This document shows positions 19,957 through 27,904 of a DNA stretch of 64,000 bases, piece by piece. A program made the translations under genes and the position numbers. Position 1 is the stretch's first letter. Every line of letters begins with the position of its first letter. This stretch comes from Novosphingobium cyanobacteriorum (lineage in GTDB: Bacteria; Pseudomonadota; Alphaproteobacteria; Sphingomonadales; Sphingomonadaceae). The DNA is taken from positions 62,001 through 126,000 of the forward strand of contig NZ_JAROCY010000011.1 in the NCBI RefSeq assembly GCF_029436685.1, read 5' to 3'. The notes below the pieces were generated by a model. That model made no database searches. It was given only the letters and a program-made list of their open reading frames with translations, and was not told where the DNA came from.

Positions 19957-20826
19957 CTATTTGGGCTGGTAGGTCTGTTCCACGCCGGGGAATGTGCGGG
20001 CGCGCACCTCTTCGGCATAGGCGATGGCGGCGCGTTCGATCACATCGCCAACGTTTTCGTAGATCTTCACGAAGCGGGGCACGCGTTCGAACATGCCGAT
20101 CATGTCGTCGATCACCAGCACCTGGCCATCGCACTGTGCGCTGGCGCCGATGCCGATGGTCGGGCACGGGATGGCCTGCGTGATGGCCACCGCGATGGGC
20201 TCCACCACGCCTTCCACCACCACCGCAAAAGCGCCGGCCTCGGCCAGAGCCTTGGCGTCGCCCACGATCTTGGCCGCTTCGGCCTCGCTGCGGCCGCGCG
20301 CGTTATAGCCGCCCAGAACGTTCACGGCCTGCGGTGTCAGGCCGACATGGCCCATCACCGGGATGCCACGGCGGGTGAGGAAGGCCACGGTTTCGGCCAT
20401 GGCCTCTCCGCCTTCCAGCTTGATCGCGGCACAGCCGGTTTCCTTGAGCACGCGCGATGCGCTGGCGAAGGCCTGCTCGGGCGATGCTTCATAGGTGCCG
20501 AACGGCATGTCGACCACCACGGCCGAATGATACGATCCGCGCACCACGGCGGCCCCGTGGGCGATCATCATGTCGAGCGTGACCGGCACGCTGGAAGGCA
20601 GGCCATAGATCACCTGACCCAGCGAATCCCCCACCAGCAGCAGGTCACAATGCGGATCCAGCAGTTGGGCCTGCCGCGCGGTGTAGGCGGTCAGCATCAC
20701 GATCGGCTGTTCGGTCACCCCGTCCTTCTTGCGCTGGCGCACGGCCGGAATGGTCAGCCGCTTCATCGGCGCAGGAGTCGGGTTCGCGCGGCTCGTCGAT
20801 GTATCGAGCTGGAAGGTGGTGGACAT
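19957..20826 (-). CDS. panB: 3-methyl-2-oxobutanoate hydroxymethyltransferase PanB
   Basis: PanB (289 residues) makes ketopantoate from 2-oxoisovalerate and methylene-tetrahydrofolate, the first committed step of pantothenate and CoA synthesis. Seen are [12 protein letters not shown] (Mg-binding Asp), [30 protein letters not shown] and the late glutamate segment VVEGVVEP. The family fold is a cytosolic TIM barrel decamer. An N-terminal extension of about 20 residues precedes [13 protein letters not shown], and a second ATG there could be the true start, but AGGAG sits before the first ATG. panC is not adjacent. Confidence 0.95.
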   Translation of the reverse strand: MSTTFQLDTSTSRANPTPAPMKRLTIPAVRQRKKDGVTEQPIVMLTAYTARQAQLLDPHCDLLLVGDSLGQVIYGLPSSVPVTLDMMIAHGAAVVRGSYHSAVVVDMPFGTYEASPEQAFASASRVLKETGCAAIKLEGGEAMAETVAFLTRRGIPVMGHVGLTPQAVNVLGGYNARGRSEAEAAKIVGDAKALAEAGAFAVVVEGVVEPIAVAITQAIPCPTIGIGASAQCDGQVLVIDDMIGMFERVPRFVKIYENVGDVIERAAIAYAEEVRARTFPGVEQTYQPK

Positions 20827-21034
20827 GGGCTGGCTCCTTTTCCTGCAGACCTTCCCTGGGGGACCAGCCTTCTAGACGATAGCGCCTGCGGGGCAAGCGC
20901 AACGCGACTGGGGAAAAAGCGCTTTGCGTGCGCCATGGGTGCGGCTAGCGTTGGGGCCATGAACCTGGTTGCCGGTGCAACCGCTTGGCCACGGGGGCGT
21001 GGCCGATGTACCGGGCCGCAGGTGGGAGATCCTG

Positions 21035-22555
21035 ATGTTTGGACGCGTCAAACCGCTCGACGCCATTCTAGCCACTGCCGAGAAAAAGTCGCTTCACCGC
21101 TCGCTCGGCGCCTTTCAATTGACCATGCTCGGGGTCGGCGCCGTGATCGGCACGGGCATCTTCGTGCTGACGGCAGAGGCCGCGCAGAAGGCGGGGCCGG
21201 GCATGATGCTCAGCTTCGTCATCGCCGGCTTCGTCTGCGCCGTGGCGGCGCTGTGCTATGCCGAAATGGCCTCGATGGTGCCGGTTTCCGGCTCCGCCTA
21301 TACCTACAGCTATGCCGTGATGGGTGAACTGGTCGCCTGGATGGTCGGCTGGGCGCTGATCCTGGAATACGCGGTTGCCGCAGGGGCGGTCAGCGTCGGC
21401 TGGTCCGGCTATGTCGTCGGCCTGATCGAGAACATCTTTCATATCGACATACCCGATCTTCTGGTGCGCGGTCCGTATGATGGCGGTCTGGTGAACCTTC
21501 CGGCGATGCTGATTGCCGGCCTGGTCACCTGGCTGTTGGTGATCGGCACCAAGGAAAGCGCTTCGGTCAACGCCGTGCTCGTGGCGATCAAGGTGTCGGC
21601 GCTGACGCTTTTCGTCGCGCTGGCCCTGCCGGTCATGAAGATGCAGAATTTCGAGCCCTTCGCCCCGCTGGGCTTTGGCGGCATCGGTGCGGCGGCGGCT
21701 TCGATCTTCTTTGCCTATGTCGGCTTCGATGCGGTTTCCACTGCGGCGGAAGAGACCAAGAACCCCCAGCGCAACATGCCGATCGGCCTGATCGGCAGCC
21801 TTGGCATCTGCACGATCTTTTACCTGCTGGTTGCGGCGGGCGTGATCGGTTCGATTGGCGCTCAGCCTATGCTCGATGCATCGGGCGTGGGCATGGAGCC
21901 GGGCAGCCGTGAACTGGCGGCGCAGTGCGCAAGCATCAGCGATCAGGCCGTGGTCTGCTCCAAGGAAGCGCTGGCCTGGACCCTGCGCGAAATCGGCTGG
22001 CCGCAGATCGGCAACCTTGTCGGCCTCGCCGCCGGTCTGGCGCTGCCCTCGGTCATCCTGATGATGATGTTCGGGCAGACGCGCATCTTCTTCGTGATGA
22101 GCCGCGACGGGCTGTTGCCCGAATCGTTTTCCAGGATCCACCCGACCTACAACACGCCGCATGTGATCACGATCATCACCGGTGTGTTCGTGGCCCTGTT
22201 CGCCGCGTTCTTCCCGGTGGGGCTGCTGGCCAACATCTCCAACTCGGGCACTTTGTTCGCGTTTGCTGCGGTGTCGATCGCGGTGGTGGTGATCCGTCGG
22301 AATGAACCGAAACGGCATCGTCCGTTCCGCACGCCGGCAATCTATGTGACCGCGCCCCTGTCGCTGGCGGGTTGCCTCTACCTCTTCTACAAGCTCGATC
22401 CGAAGAGCCAGATGCTGTTCGTGATCTGGGCGGTGATCGGCCTGGTGGTCTATTTCGCCTACAGCCGCAGCCGCAGCCATGTGGGCCGTGGCTTGGTGGA
22501 AGTGCACGAGGAAGACGCCGACGTGCCGCCGCAGCCGGTACCGCCGATCGACTGA
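21035..22555 (+). CDS. APC-family amino acid permease (cationic amino acid transporter type)
   Basis: The 506-residue protein has twelve or more predicted helices. The APC signature GVGAVIGTGIFVLTA at the first helix, ISGxxY-like SGSAYTYSYAVMGE, and FFAYVGFDAVSTAAEETKNPQRNMPIG are typical of the CAT branch, which imports basic or bulky amino acids. A cysteine-containing extracytoplasmic insert lies near residues 290-325 (AAQCASISDQAVVCSK). GGGAG precedes ATG 21035. A perfect terminator follows the stop. No metabolic partner is adjacent, so the substrate is unknown. Confidence 0.9.
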   Translation: MFGRVKPLDAILATAEKKSLHRSLGAFQLTMLGVGAVIGTGIFVLTAEAAQKAGPGMMLSFVIAGFVCAVAALCYAEMASMVPVSGSAYTYSYAVMGELVAWMVGWALILEYAVAAGAVSVGWSGYVVGLIENIFHIDIPDLLVRGPYDGGLVNLPAMLIAGLVTWLLVIGTKESASVNAVLVAIKVSALTLFVALALPVMKMQNFEPFAPLGFGGIGAAAASIFFAYVGFDAVSTAAEETKNPQRNMPIGLIGSLGICTIFYLLVAAGVIGSIGAQPMLDASGVGMEPGSRELAAQCASISDQAVVCSKEALAWTLREIGWPQIGNLVGLAAGLALPSVILMMMFGQTRIFFVMSRDGLLPESFSRIHPTYNTPHVITIITGVFVALFAAFFPVGLLANISNSGTLFAFAAVSIAVVVIRRNEPKRHRPFRTPAIYVTAPLSLAGCLYLFYKLDPKSQMLFVIWAVIGLVVYFAYSRSRSHVGRGLVEVHEEDADVPPQPVPPID

Positions 22556-22579
22556 TCGCAATCCGCCGGCACATACAGA

Positions 22580-22613
22580 AAGGGCCGCTTCCACCGGGAA
22601 GCGGCCCTTTTCG
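22580..22613 (+). terminator. Rho-independent terminator after permease gene
   Basis: GGGCCGCTTCC pairs perfectly with GGAAGCGGCCC around a 4-nt loop, followed by TTTTCGTTT. It may also serve the convergent gene at 22632, since an A run precedes it. Confidence 0.9.
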
Positions 22614-22631
22614 TTTGGCCAGAGGCTCTGG

Positions 22632-23114
22632 TCAGAGCGTGGTTTCGGTAAAGCCGCCCTTGATGGACTTGGTCACGTCCATGCCCAGCGCCATCTTCAC
22701 GGTGTTCAACGCGCCCAGTTCACCCGCCCAGATTGACGCGTCGCCCAGGTTCATGCGCAGCATCAGCAGGTCGGGCGCATCCTTGCCGCCGGGAAACCAC
22801 GCCTCCACGAAGTTGTTCCAGTGCTCGTCCAGCACTTCGCGGCTGGTTTCTTCCACCAGAACGCCGTGAAAGCGGGCGAAGACATCATGGCCCTTGCTGG
22901 CGAAGGTGGCGGTGGCCCCGCCCATCGCGGCAAAGCGGTTGGACCGGTTGGTGAAGAACCAGATTGCGCTGTTGGCGTCCTTGTCCAGCTGCGCGGTCAT
23001 CGGCGCGGCCGAATCCGGATCGTCGTCCAGCTGCAGCATCACATAGGGGGAGGCGGCCATCGCCTTCCAGAACTTGTCCTTCAGCTCCTGCGGGTCGCCC
23101 TGGTCGTACTTCAT
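22632..23114 (-). CDS. General stress protein 26-like flavin-binding protein (PPOX split barrel)
   Basis: The 160-residue protein has the pyridoxamine 5'-phosphate oxidase-like split-barrel pattern: a helix DPQELKDKFWKAM, then strands with VMLQLDD, PMTAQLD, AIWFFTNRSNRF and ATATFASKGHDVFARFHG. Residues of WFFTNRSNR fit the FMN phosphate site of the general stress protein 26 group. Relatives bind FMN or related cofactors and are induced by stress. The ATG at 23114 follows AAAGGC. An EcfG-type promoter lies 36 bp upstream, which agrees with a stress role. The actual reaction is unknown. Confidence 0.85.
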   Translation of the reverse strand: MKYDQGDPQELKDKFWKAMAASPYVMLQLDDDPDSAAPMTAQLDKDANSAIWFFTNRSNRFAAMGGATATFASKGHDVFARFHGVLVEETSREVLDEHWNNFVEAWFPGGKDAPDLLMLRMNLGDASIWAGELGALNTVKMALGMDVTKSIKGGFTETTL

Positions 23115-23149
23115 CGGTTTGCCTTTCGTTTTCCGGATCTTGACCGGGC

Positions 23150-23174
23150 AACGGCAGGGCGCGGGGCTGGTTCC
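23150..23174 (-). promoter_or_regulatory. EcfG-type general stress promoter
   Basis: Read on the minus strand: GGAAC (23174-23170), a 16-bp spacer, CGTT (23153-23150). This matches GGAAC-N16/17-CGTT and is correctly placed for the stress protein gene starting at 23114. Confidence 0.65.
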
Positions 23175-23299
23175 GATCCCCGCCTCTTGGGGCGATCTGT
23201 GGACAGCATGTGGACAAGGCCGTGGGTAAACCCGTGGGCAAGGCTGGGGAGAATGCACCCGGAATGGCGCGAGGGGTGGATTGCGTACTGATGAAAACG

Positions 23300-23314
23300 G
23301 AACATAATAAGAAC
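23300..23314 (+). promoter_or_regulatory. LexA (SOS) box upstream of imuA
   Basis: GAAC-ATAATAA-GAAC matches the alphaproteobacterial LexA operator GAAC-N7-GAAC exactly. It lies 18 bp before the chosen imuA ATG at 23333. Longer in-frame imuA starts would place the operator inside the gene, which argues for 23333. Confidence 0.85.
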
Positions 23315-23332
23315 AAACGAGTCGATTCGCCC

Positions 23333-24088
23333 ATGGACCTTGCTTCTCTTCCTTCTTCGCTTGCCGGTGTCGTGCGCGGCCTTGGCGCTTCTGCGCATGT
23401 CGCGCGCTGGCAACCCGGCGTGCCCGCACCCTGCCGCCATGGAGAGATCTTCGCCTCCATGGGTGAGGCCAGCGGGGCCGGGCTGGCGCTCGCCTTGGCG
23501 CGCGATGCCCTGGCGCTCGGGCCGGATGACCAGCGCGCCTGGCTGTGGGTGCAGGACAAGGCGGCGCTGCGCCTTTCGGGCCGGCCCTATCGCCCCGGGC
23601 TGCCCACACCCTTGCGCCATCGCCTGATCCATGTGGCGGCGGAAAAGCCCGAGGACGCGCTGTTCGCGCTGGAGGAAGGGCTGCGCTGCCGCGATCTCGC
23701 CTTCGTGATCGGGGAGATTGCCGGCAATCCCCGCGCGCTGGATTTCACCGCTTCGCGCCGGCTCAGCCTCGCCGTCGAAAAGCACGGCGTGCCACTGTGG
23801 CTGGTGCGGCTCGATGCGCGGCGCGATCTCGGCTCGGCCCGCATGCGCTGGCAGGTGGAGGCGGCGCCTTCGCCCCCGCCGCGCTGGAACCCGCAGGCGC
23901 CCGGCGCCGCCAGCTGGCGCGCCGAACTCTTCCGTTCCCACACTTTCCAGCCCGGACAATGGACCCTGCGCGATGACGGCCTCTCTCTCGCAGCCGACCA
24001 GCCTGCCATCATTGACCCCACCCCCGGCACGCCGGATCATGGCGATCTGGTGCATGCACCTGGCGGTCGATCGCTGGCGGCTTCTTGA
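23333..24088 (+). CDS. imuA: Mutasome accessory protein ImuA
   Basis: The 251-residue protein is related to the RecA core but lacks a usable Walker A. It has HGEIFASMGEASGAGLALALARDAL (where RecA-like proteins hold the P-loop), RAWLWVQD, and LRCRDLAFVIGEI, all typical of ImuA. ImuA works with ImuB and DnaE2 in damage-induced mutagenic translesion synthesis. The start after the LexA box is supported by the operator position. imuB begins inside its 3' end. In many relatives imuA-imuB-dnaE2 is one operon; here dnaE2 lies 5 kb away behind its own LexA box. Confidence 0.9.
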   Translation: MDLASLPSSLAGVVRGLGASAHVARWQPGVPAPCRHGEIFASMGEASGAGLALALARDALALGPDDQRAWLWVQDKAALRLSGRPYRPGLPTPLRHRLIHVAAEKPEDALFALEEGLRCRDLAFVIGEIAGNPRALDFTASRRLSLAVEKHGVPLWLVRLDARRDLGSARMRWQVEAAPSPPPRWNPQAPGAASWRAELFRSHTFQPGQWTLRDDGLSLAADQPAIIDPTPGTPDHGDLVHAPGGRSLAAS

Positions 24089-25586
24089 AGGCTGCGCGCC
24101 GGGGCAGGGGCCTGATGCCGCTCCGCTGGCGCTGATTGCCGAAACCGCGCACGGCCCGCGCATCGATGCCGCCAACGCTGCAGGCCTTGCCGCCGGGGCG
24201 CAGCCGGGTATGCGCCTCACCGATGCGCGTGCGCTCTGTCCCGATCTCGCCGTCCACCCCTCCGATCCGGCGGGCGATCTCGCCTTCCTTGAAAAGCTGG
24301 CGCTGTGGGCGCAGCGCTGGGGGCCGTGGAGCGCGCTCGATCCGCCCGATGGCCTGATCGTCGATGCCACCGGCGTCGCGCATCTGTTCGGCGGAGAGGC
24401 GGCGCTGCTGGCCGATGCCCGTGCCCGGCTGGCGGCGCGGGGCCTTGCCGCGCGGGTGGCACTGGGCCCCACCGCCGGTGCGGCCTGGGCGCTGGCGCAC
24501 TTCGGCCGGGCCGATGATCCCAAGGGGGGCGCCATCCTCGAAGCCGGGCCCGACCTGTTCGATCACCTCTCGATGCTCCCCGTCGCGGCGCTGCGGCTGG
24601 ATGACGATGTCCTGCTCCTGCTGCGCCGCCTTGGCCTCAAGCGGCTGGGCGACCTTTCGGGCATCGCGCGCGAAAGCCTTGCCCGCCGTTTTCGCAATCG
24701 CCGCGCGCCTGCCGCCAATCCGCTGGTGCGGCTGGATCAGCTGCTCGGCCTCGTGCCCGAACCGCTGCTGCCGGTGCTCGGCCGCCCGGTGCCGATGGTG
24801 CAGCGCCGCCTGATGGAGCCGATCCGCCACCGCCCGCTGCTCGATCGCGTGGTGGCTGACCTTGCCGCCGATATGGCGCGCCAGCTCGAAGGGCTGGGGC
24901 AGGGCGCCCGCCGTCTCGAACTCGCGCTGTGGAAGGTGGATGGCGATGTGCTGCTGCGCCGGCTGGAACTGGCCGCGCCCACGCGTGAGGCCGCCCACGT
25001 CTGTCGCCTCTTCGCCGCCCGGCTCGATGATCTCGACGTCGGCTTCGGCATCGAACTGGTGCGCATGGCCGCACCGTGGACCGAACCGCTCGCGCTGGCG
25101 CAGGCCGATCTCGATGCGGCGGCCGAACGCCATGGCACCAGCCTTGCCGCCTGTGTCGATCGGCTGTCGGTCCGCCTTGGCCCGCAGGCGGTGCGCCGCC
25201 CCGTGCCTCACGCCAGCCACCTGCCCGAACGCGCCCAACGCTGGGTGCCGCCGCTCGATCCGCCCGGTTCACAGGAAGAGTTCGCTTTCCATGCCAGGCC
25301 CTTGAAAATGCTGGACCGGCCCGAACAGATCGGCGTGATCTACGCCGCGCCTGATGGCCTGCCTCGCATGTTCCGCTGGCGGGGCAACATCCACGAAGTT
25401 GCCCGTGCCGAAGGGCCTGAACGCATTGCGCCCGAATGGTGGCGCGAACGCTCCACCACCCGGTTGCGCGATTACTACCGTATCGAGGACCAGGCCGGCC
25501 GCCGCTACTGGATCTATCGCCTCGGCCTGCCAGACGATGGGCGCGGCGGCATGCCGCAATGGTTCCTCCAGGGGCTATGTGCCTGA
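23973..25586 (+). CDS. imuB: ImuB, non-catalytic Y-family polymerase-like protein
   Basis: ImuB (537 residues) is the adapter that links the beta clamp, ImuA and DnaE2. The Y-family fold is recognisable (ARRIMAIWCMHLAVDRWRL at the N-terminus; LIVDATGVAHLFGGEAALLADA near 130; helix-hairpin-helix LKRLGDLSGIARESL near 230). The palm acids of active polymerases are missing: the SIDEAF-type motif reads LIVDATG, so it should not copy DNA. The start is uncertain. ATG 23973 keeps the conserved RRI stretch but overlaps imuA by 116 bp; TTG 24012 and ATG 24039 are alternatives. Confidence 0.88.
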   Translation: MTASLSQPTSLPSLTPPPARRIMAIWCMHLAVDRWRLLEGCAPGQGPDAAPLALIAETAHGPRIDAANAAGLAAGAQPGMRLTDARALCPDLAVHPSDPAGDLAFLEKLALWAQRWGPWSALDPPDGLIVDATGVAHLFGGEAALLADARARLAARGLAARVALGPTAGAAWALAHFGRADDPKGGAILEAGPDLFDHLSMLPVAALRLDDDVLLLLRRLGLKRLGDLSGIARESLARRFRNRRAPAANPLVRLDQLLGLVPEPLLPVLGRPVPMVQRRLMEPIRHRPLLDRVVADLAADMARQLEGLGQGARRLELALWKVDGDVLLRRLELAAPTREAAHVCRLFAARLDDLDVGFGIELVRMAAPWTEPLALAQADLDAAAERHGTSLAACVDRLSVRLGPQAVRRPVPHASHLPERAQRWVPPLDPPGSQEEFAFHARPLKMLDRPEQIGVIYAAPDGLPRMFRWRGNIHEVARAEGPERIAPEWWRERSTTRLRDYYRIEDQAGRRYWIYRLGLPDDGRGGMPQWFLQGLCA

Positions 25587-25641
25587 TTTTCCCACTCACG
25601 TGGGCCGGTGCCGCCCCTGTTTCAGCCTGGCTGAAACCGCT

Positions 25642-26538
25642 TCAAAGCACCGGCGGCACCATTGCGCTGGCGGTCACCGCGTCGATCACCTCATGATCGC
25701 CCGCCTCGGGCGTGCGGCCGGAAAGGAAGGCCAGCAGGTCGCCGATCAGGCGGTCGGTCTGCGTGGCAAACACGCCATGCGGCTCGCCATCGTATTCCAG
25801 CAGCGTGGCATGGGGTACGGCGCGCACCACCGCATGGGCCGTCGCCTTGATCGGCACGGTGGCGTCTGCGGTGCCGTGGATCACCAGCGTCGGCACGGTG
25901 AACGCGGGCAGGTCGTCGCGGAAATCGGTGGTGGCGAAGGCCTGCGCTGCAGCCAGCGTCGGACGCAGCCCGGCCATCATCGCCATGGCCCACGAATGCT
26001 GCAGCACCTCTTCCGAAACCGGCTTGCTCAGCAGACCCACGCCATAGAAGTCGCGGAAGAACTGGCCCATGAACTTGGCCCGGTCCTCCAGCATGCCCTC
26101 GGTCATCTGCGCAAAGACCTGCGGGTCCACGCCGTCGGGATTGTCGTCCGTCTTCGGCATATAGGGCACCACCGAGGAGACCAGCGCCACCCGCGCCACG
26201 CCGCGGCCACCATGGCGCGAAAGATAGCGCGCCACTTCGCCGCCACCCATGGAAAAACCCACCAGCGCAGCGCCCTGGCTTACGCCGAATGCGGTCATGA
26301 CGTCACTCAGGTCGTCGGCAAAGGTGTCATAGTCGTATCCGCCCGATGGCTGGTCGGAACGGCCGAAGCCCCGCCGGTCATAGGCGATGGCGCGAAAGCC
26401 GGCTTCGGCCAGCGCATGGCTCACCGGGTCCCACGAATCGCCCGAAAGCGGCCAGCCGTGGATCAGGATCACGGGCGGCCCGTCACCCCAGGCCTTGGCA
26501 TAAAGGCGCGTCCCGTCACGGGTTTCGATCATCGGCAT
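25642..26538 (-). CDS. Alpha/beta hydrolase, non-haem chloroperoxidase-like
   Basis: The 298-residue protein has the full hydrolase set: oxyanion HGWPLSGDSW, nucleophile elbow GFSMGGGE (Ser in GxSxG), the acid in HGTADATVP, and the catalytic His in DGEPHGVF. The sequence closely follows cofactor-free haloperoxidase/arylesterase-type enzymes, which act as esterases or perhydrolases. GGAGACTGCC precedes ATG 26538. It lies on the minus strand between the two SOS operons. Its start is 101 bp from the LexA box at 26640, so LexA could affect it, but nothing in the enzyme suggests a DNA repair role. Confidence 0.88.
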   Translation of the reverse strand: MPMIETRDGTRLYAKAWGDGPPVILIHGWPLSGDSWDPVSHALAEAGFRAIAYDRRGFGRSDQPSGGYDYDTFADDLSDVMTAFGVSQGAALVGFSMGGGEVARYLSRHGGRGVARVALVSSVVPYMPKTDDNPDGVDPQVFAQMTEGMLEDRAKFMGQFFRDFYGVGLLSKPVSEEVLQHSWAMAMMAGLRPTLAAAQAFATTDFRDDLPAFTVPTLVIHGTADATVPIKATAHAVVRAVPHATLLEYDGEPHGVFATQTDRLIGDLLAFLSGRTPEAGDHEVIDAVTASAMVPPVL

Positions 26539-26639
26539 GGCAGTCTCCGTCTCGTCCCGTCCGTGGCCCCCAACCATGCGCATCCCGCCCGGTTCCGCAC
26601 ACCGCTTGTCCACAGGGGCACTGGTCATCGCAGAAACTG

Positions 26640-26654
26640 GAACGTATAAAGAAC
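26640..26654 (+). promoter_or_regulatory. LexA (SOS) box overlapping the start region of the rSAM-UdgX-DnaE2 operon
   Basis: GAAC-GTATAAA-GAAC is an exact GAAC-N7-GAAC operator. Its last base is only 2 nt before the ATG at 26657, so bound LexA would cover the promoter and ribosome-binding region. No other Shine-Dalgarno is visible; AAAGAAC inside the box may serve, or the mRNA may be leaderless. Confidence 0.85.
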
Positions 26655-26656
26655 AA

Positions 26657-27904
26657 ATGTCGCAACCCACTGTTCTGGAACGTCTCGAGATCCTGGCCGA
26701 TGCCGCCAAGTACGACGCCTCCTGCGCCTCGTCCGGCACGTCCAAGCGCAACAGCAAGGGCGGAAAGGGCATCGGCTCCACCGAGGGCATGGGCATCTGC
26801 CACGCCTATGCGCCCGATGGTCGCTGCATCTCGCTGCTGAAGATACTGCTGACCAACCACTGCGTGTTCGATTGCCATTATTGCGTGAACCGCAAGAGCT
26901 CGAACGTGCGCCGCGCGCGCTTCACCCCGCAGGAAGTGGTGGACCTGACGCTGGCCTTCTACCGTCGCAACTACATCGAGGGGCTGTTCCTCTCCTCGGG
27001 CATCGTCAAGAGCGGCGATCATACGATGGAACAGCTGATAGAAGTCGCGCGCATCCTGCGGGAAGAGCACGATTTTCGTGGCTACATCCACCTCAAGACG
27101 ATTCCCGAGGCCGACGCTGAACTGGTCGCCCGCGCCGGGCTCTATGCCGATCGCGTGTCGATCAACGTGGAACTGCCCACCGTGGCGGGCCTCACCCGCC
27201 TGGCGCCCGACAAGTCCGCGCCGCGCATCGAAGGCGCGATGACCACCATCCGCAGCGCCATCGTGGAATCGAAGGATGCCCGCAAGCGCTTCAGGAACGC
27301 GCCGAAATTCGCACCCGCGGGCCAGTCCACGCAGATGATCGTGGGTGCCGATGCCGCCAGCGATGCCGATATCGTCGGCCGCGCCGGCGCGCTCTATGAT
27401 CGCTTCGGCCTGCGCCGCGTCTATTATTCGGCCTTCAGCCCCATCCCGGACGCCAGCGCGGTCCTGCCGCTGCAGCGTCCACCGCTGGTGCGCGAACACC
27501 GGCTGTACCAGTCCGACTGGCTGATCCGTTTCTATGGCTTCACCCCGGCCGAAGTGGGGCAGGCGGCCGATCCCGGCGGCATGCTGCCTCTGGATATCGA
27601 TCCCAAGCTCGCCTGGGCGCTGAAGTTCCGTGATCGCTTTCCGGTTGACGTCAACCGCGCCCCGCGTGAGGCGCTGCTGCGCGTACCGGGGCTGGGGGTG
27701 AAGGCGGTCAACGCCATCATCGCGGCGAGGCGGCAGCGCACCCTGCGGCTGGACGATGTGGCGCGGCTGACCGTGTCGGTGGTCAAGCTGCGCCCCTTCA
27801 TCGTCACCGCAGACTGGCGCCCGGTGCTGCTCACCGACCGGGCGGACCTGCGCCCGGTGGTCGCGCCCAAGGCGGCGCAGCAGCTTGAACTGTTTGCGGC
27901 ATGA
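26657..27904 (+). CDS. Putative DNA modification/repair radical SAM protein (rSAM_link_UDG type)
   Basis: The 415-residue protein carries a radical SAM iron-sulfur motif C-x3-C-x2-C at Cys69, Cys73 and Cys76 (NHCVFDCHYCVNRKSS). Earlier come two conserved cysteines in a Ser/Lys-rich lead (residues 23 and 48). A helix-hairpin-helix DNA-binding region lies near the C-terminus (LLRVPGLGVKAVNAIIAARRQ, about 340-365). These features match the family TIGR03916, always found next to a UDG-family gene. Radical SAM enzymes cut S-adenosylmethionine to start radical chemistry; the substrate here is unknown, presumably DNA. It is first in a LexA-box operon, with its stop overlapping the udgX start (ATGA). 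Confidence 0.9.
   Translation: MSQPTVLERLEILADAAKYDASCASSGTSKRNSKGGKGIGSTEGMGICHAYAPDGRCISLLKILLTNHCVFDCHYCVNRKSSNVRRARFTPQEVVDLTLAFYRRNYIEGLFLSSGIVKSGDHTMEQLIEVARILREEHDFRGYIHLKTIPEADAELVARAGLYADRVSINVELPTVAGLTRLAPDKSAPRIEGAMTTIRSAIVESKDARKRFRNAPKFAPAGQSTQMIVGADAASDADIVGRAGALYDRFGLRRVYYSAFSPIPDASAVLPLQRPPLVREHRLYQSDWLIRFYGFTPAEVGQAADPGGMLPLDIDPKLAWALKFRDRFPVDVNRAPREALLRVPGLGVKAVNAIIAARRQRTLRLDDVARLTVSVVKLRPFIVTADWRPVLLTDRADLRPVVAPKAAQQLELFAA

Noticed and set aside
23973..25586. An active Y-family DNA polymerase (DinB-like)
   Set aside because: The palm acids needed for catalysis are missing and the neighbour is ImuA, so ImuB is the proper assignment.
25642..26538. The alpha/beta hydrolase as a member of the SOS system
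   Set aside because: Its strand and start point away from the LexA-box operon, its ATG is 101 bp from the operator, and its motifs are those of a normal esterase/haloperoxidase; only position links it.
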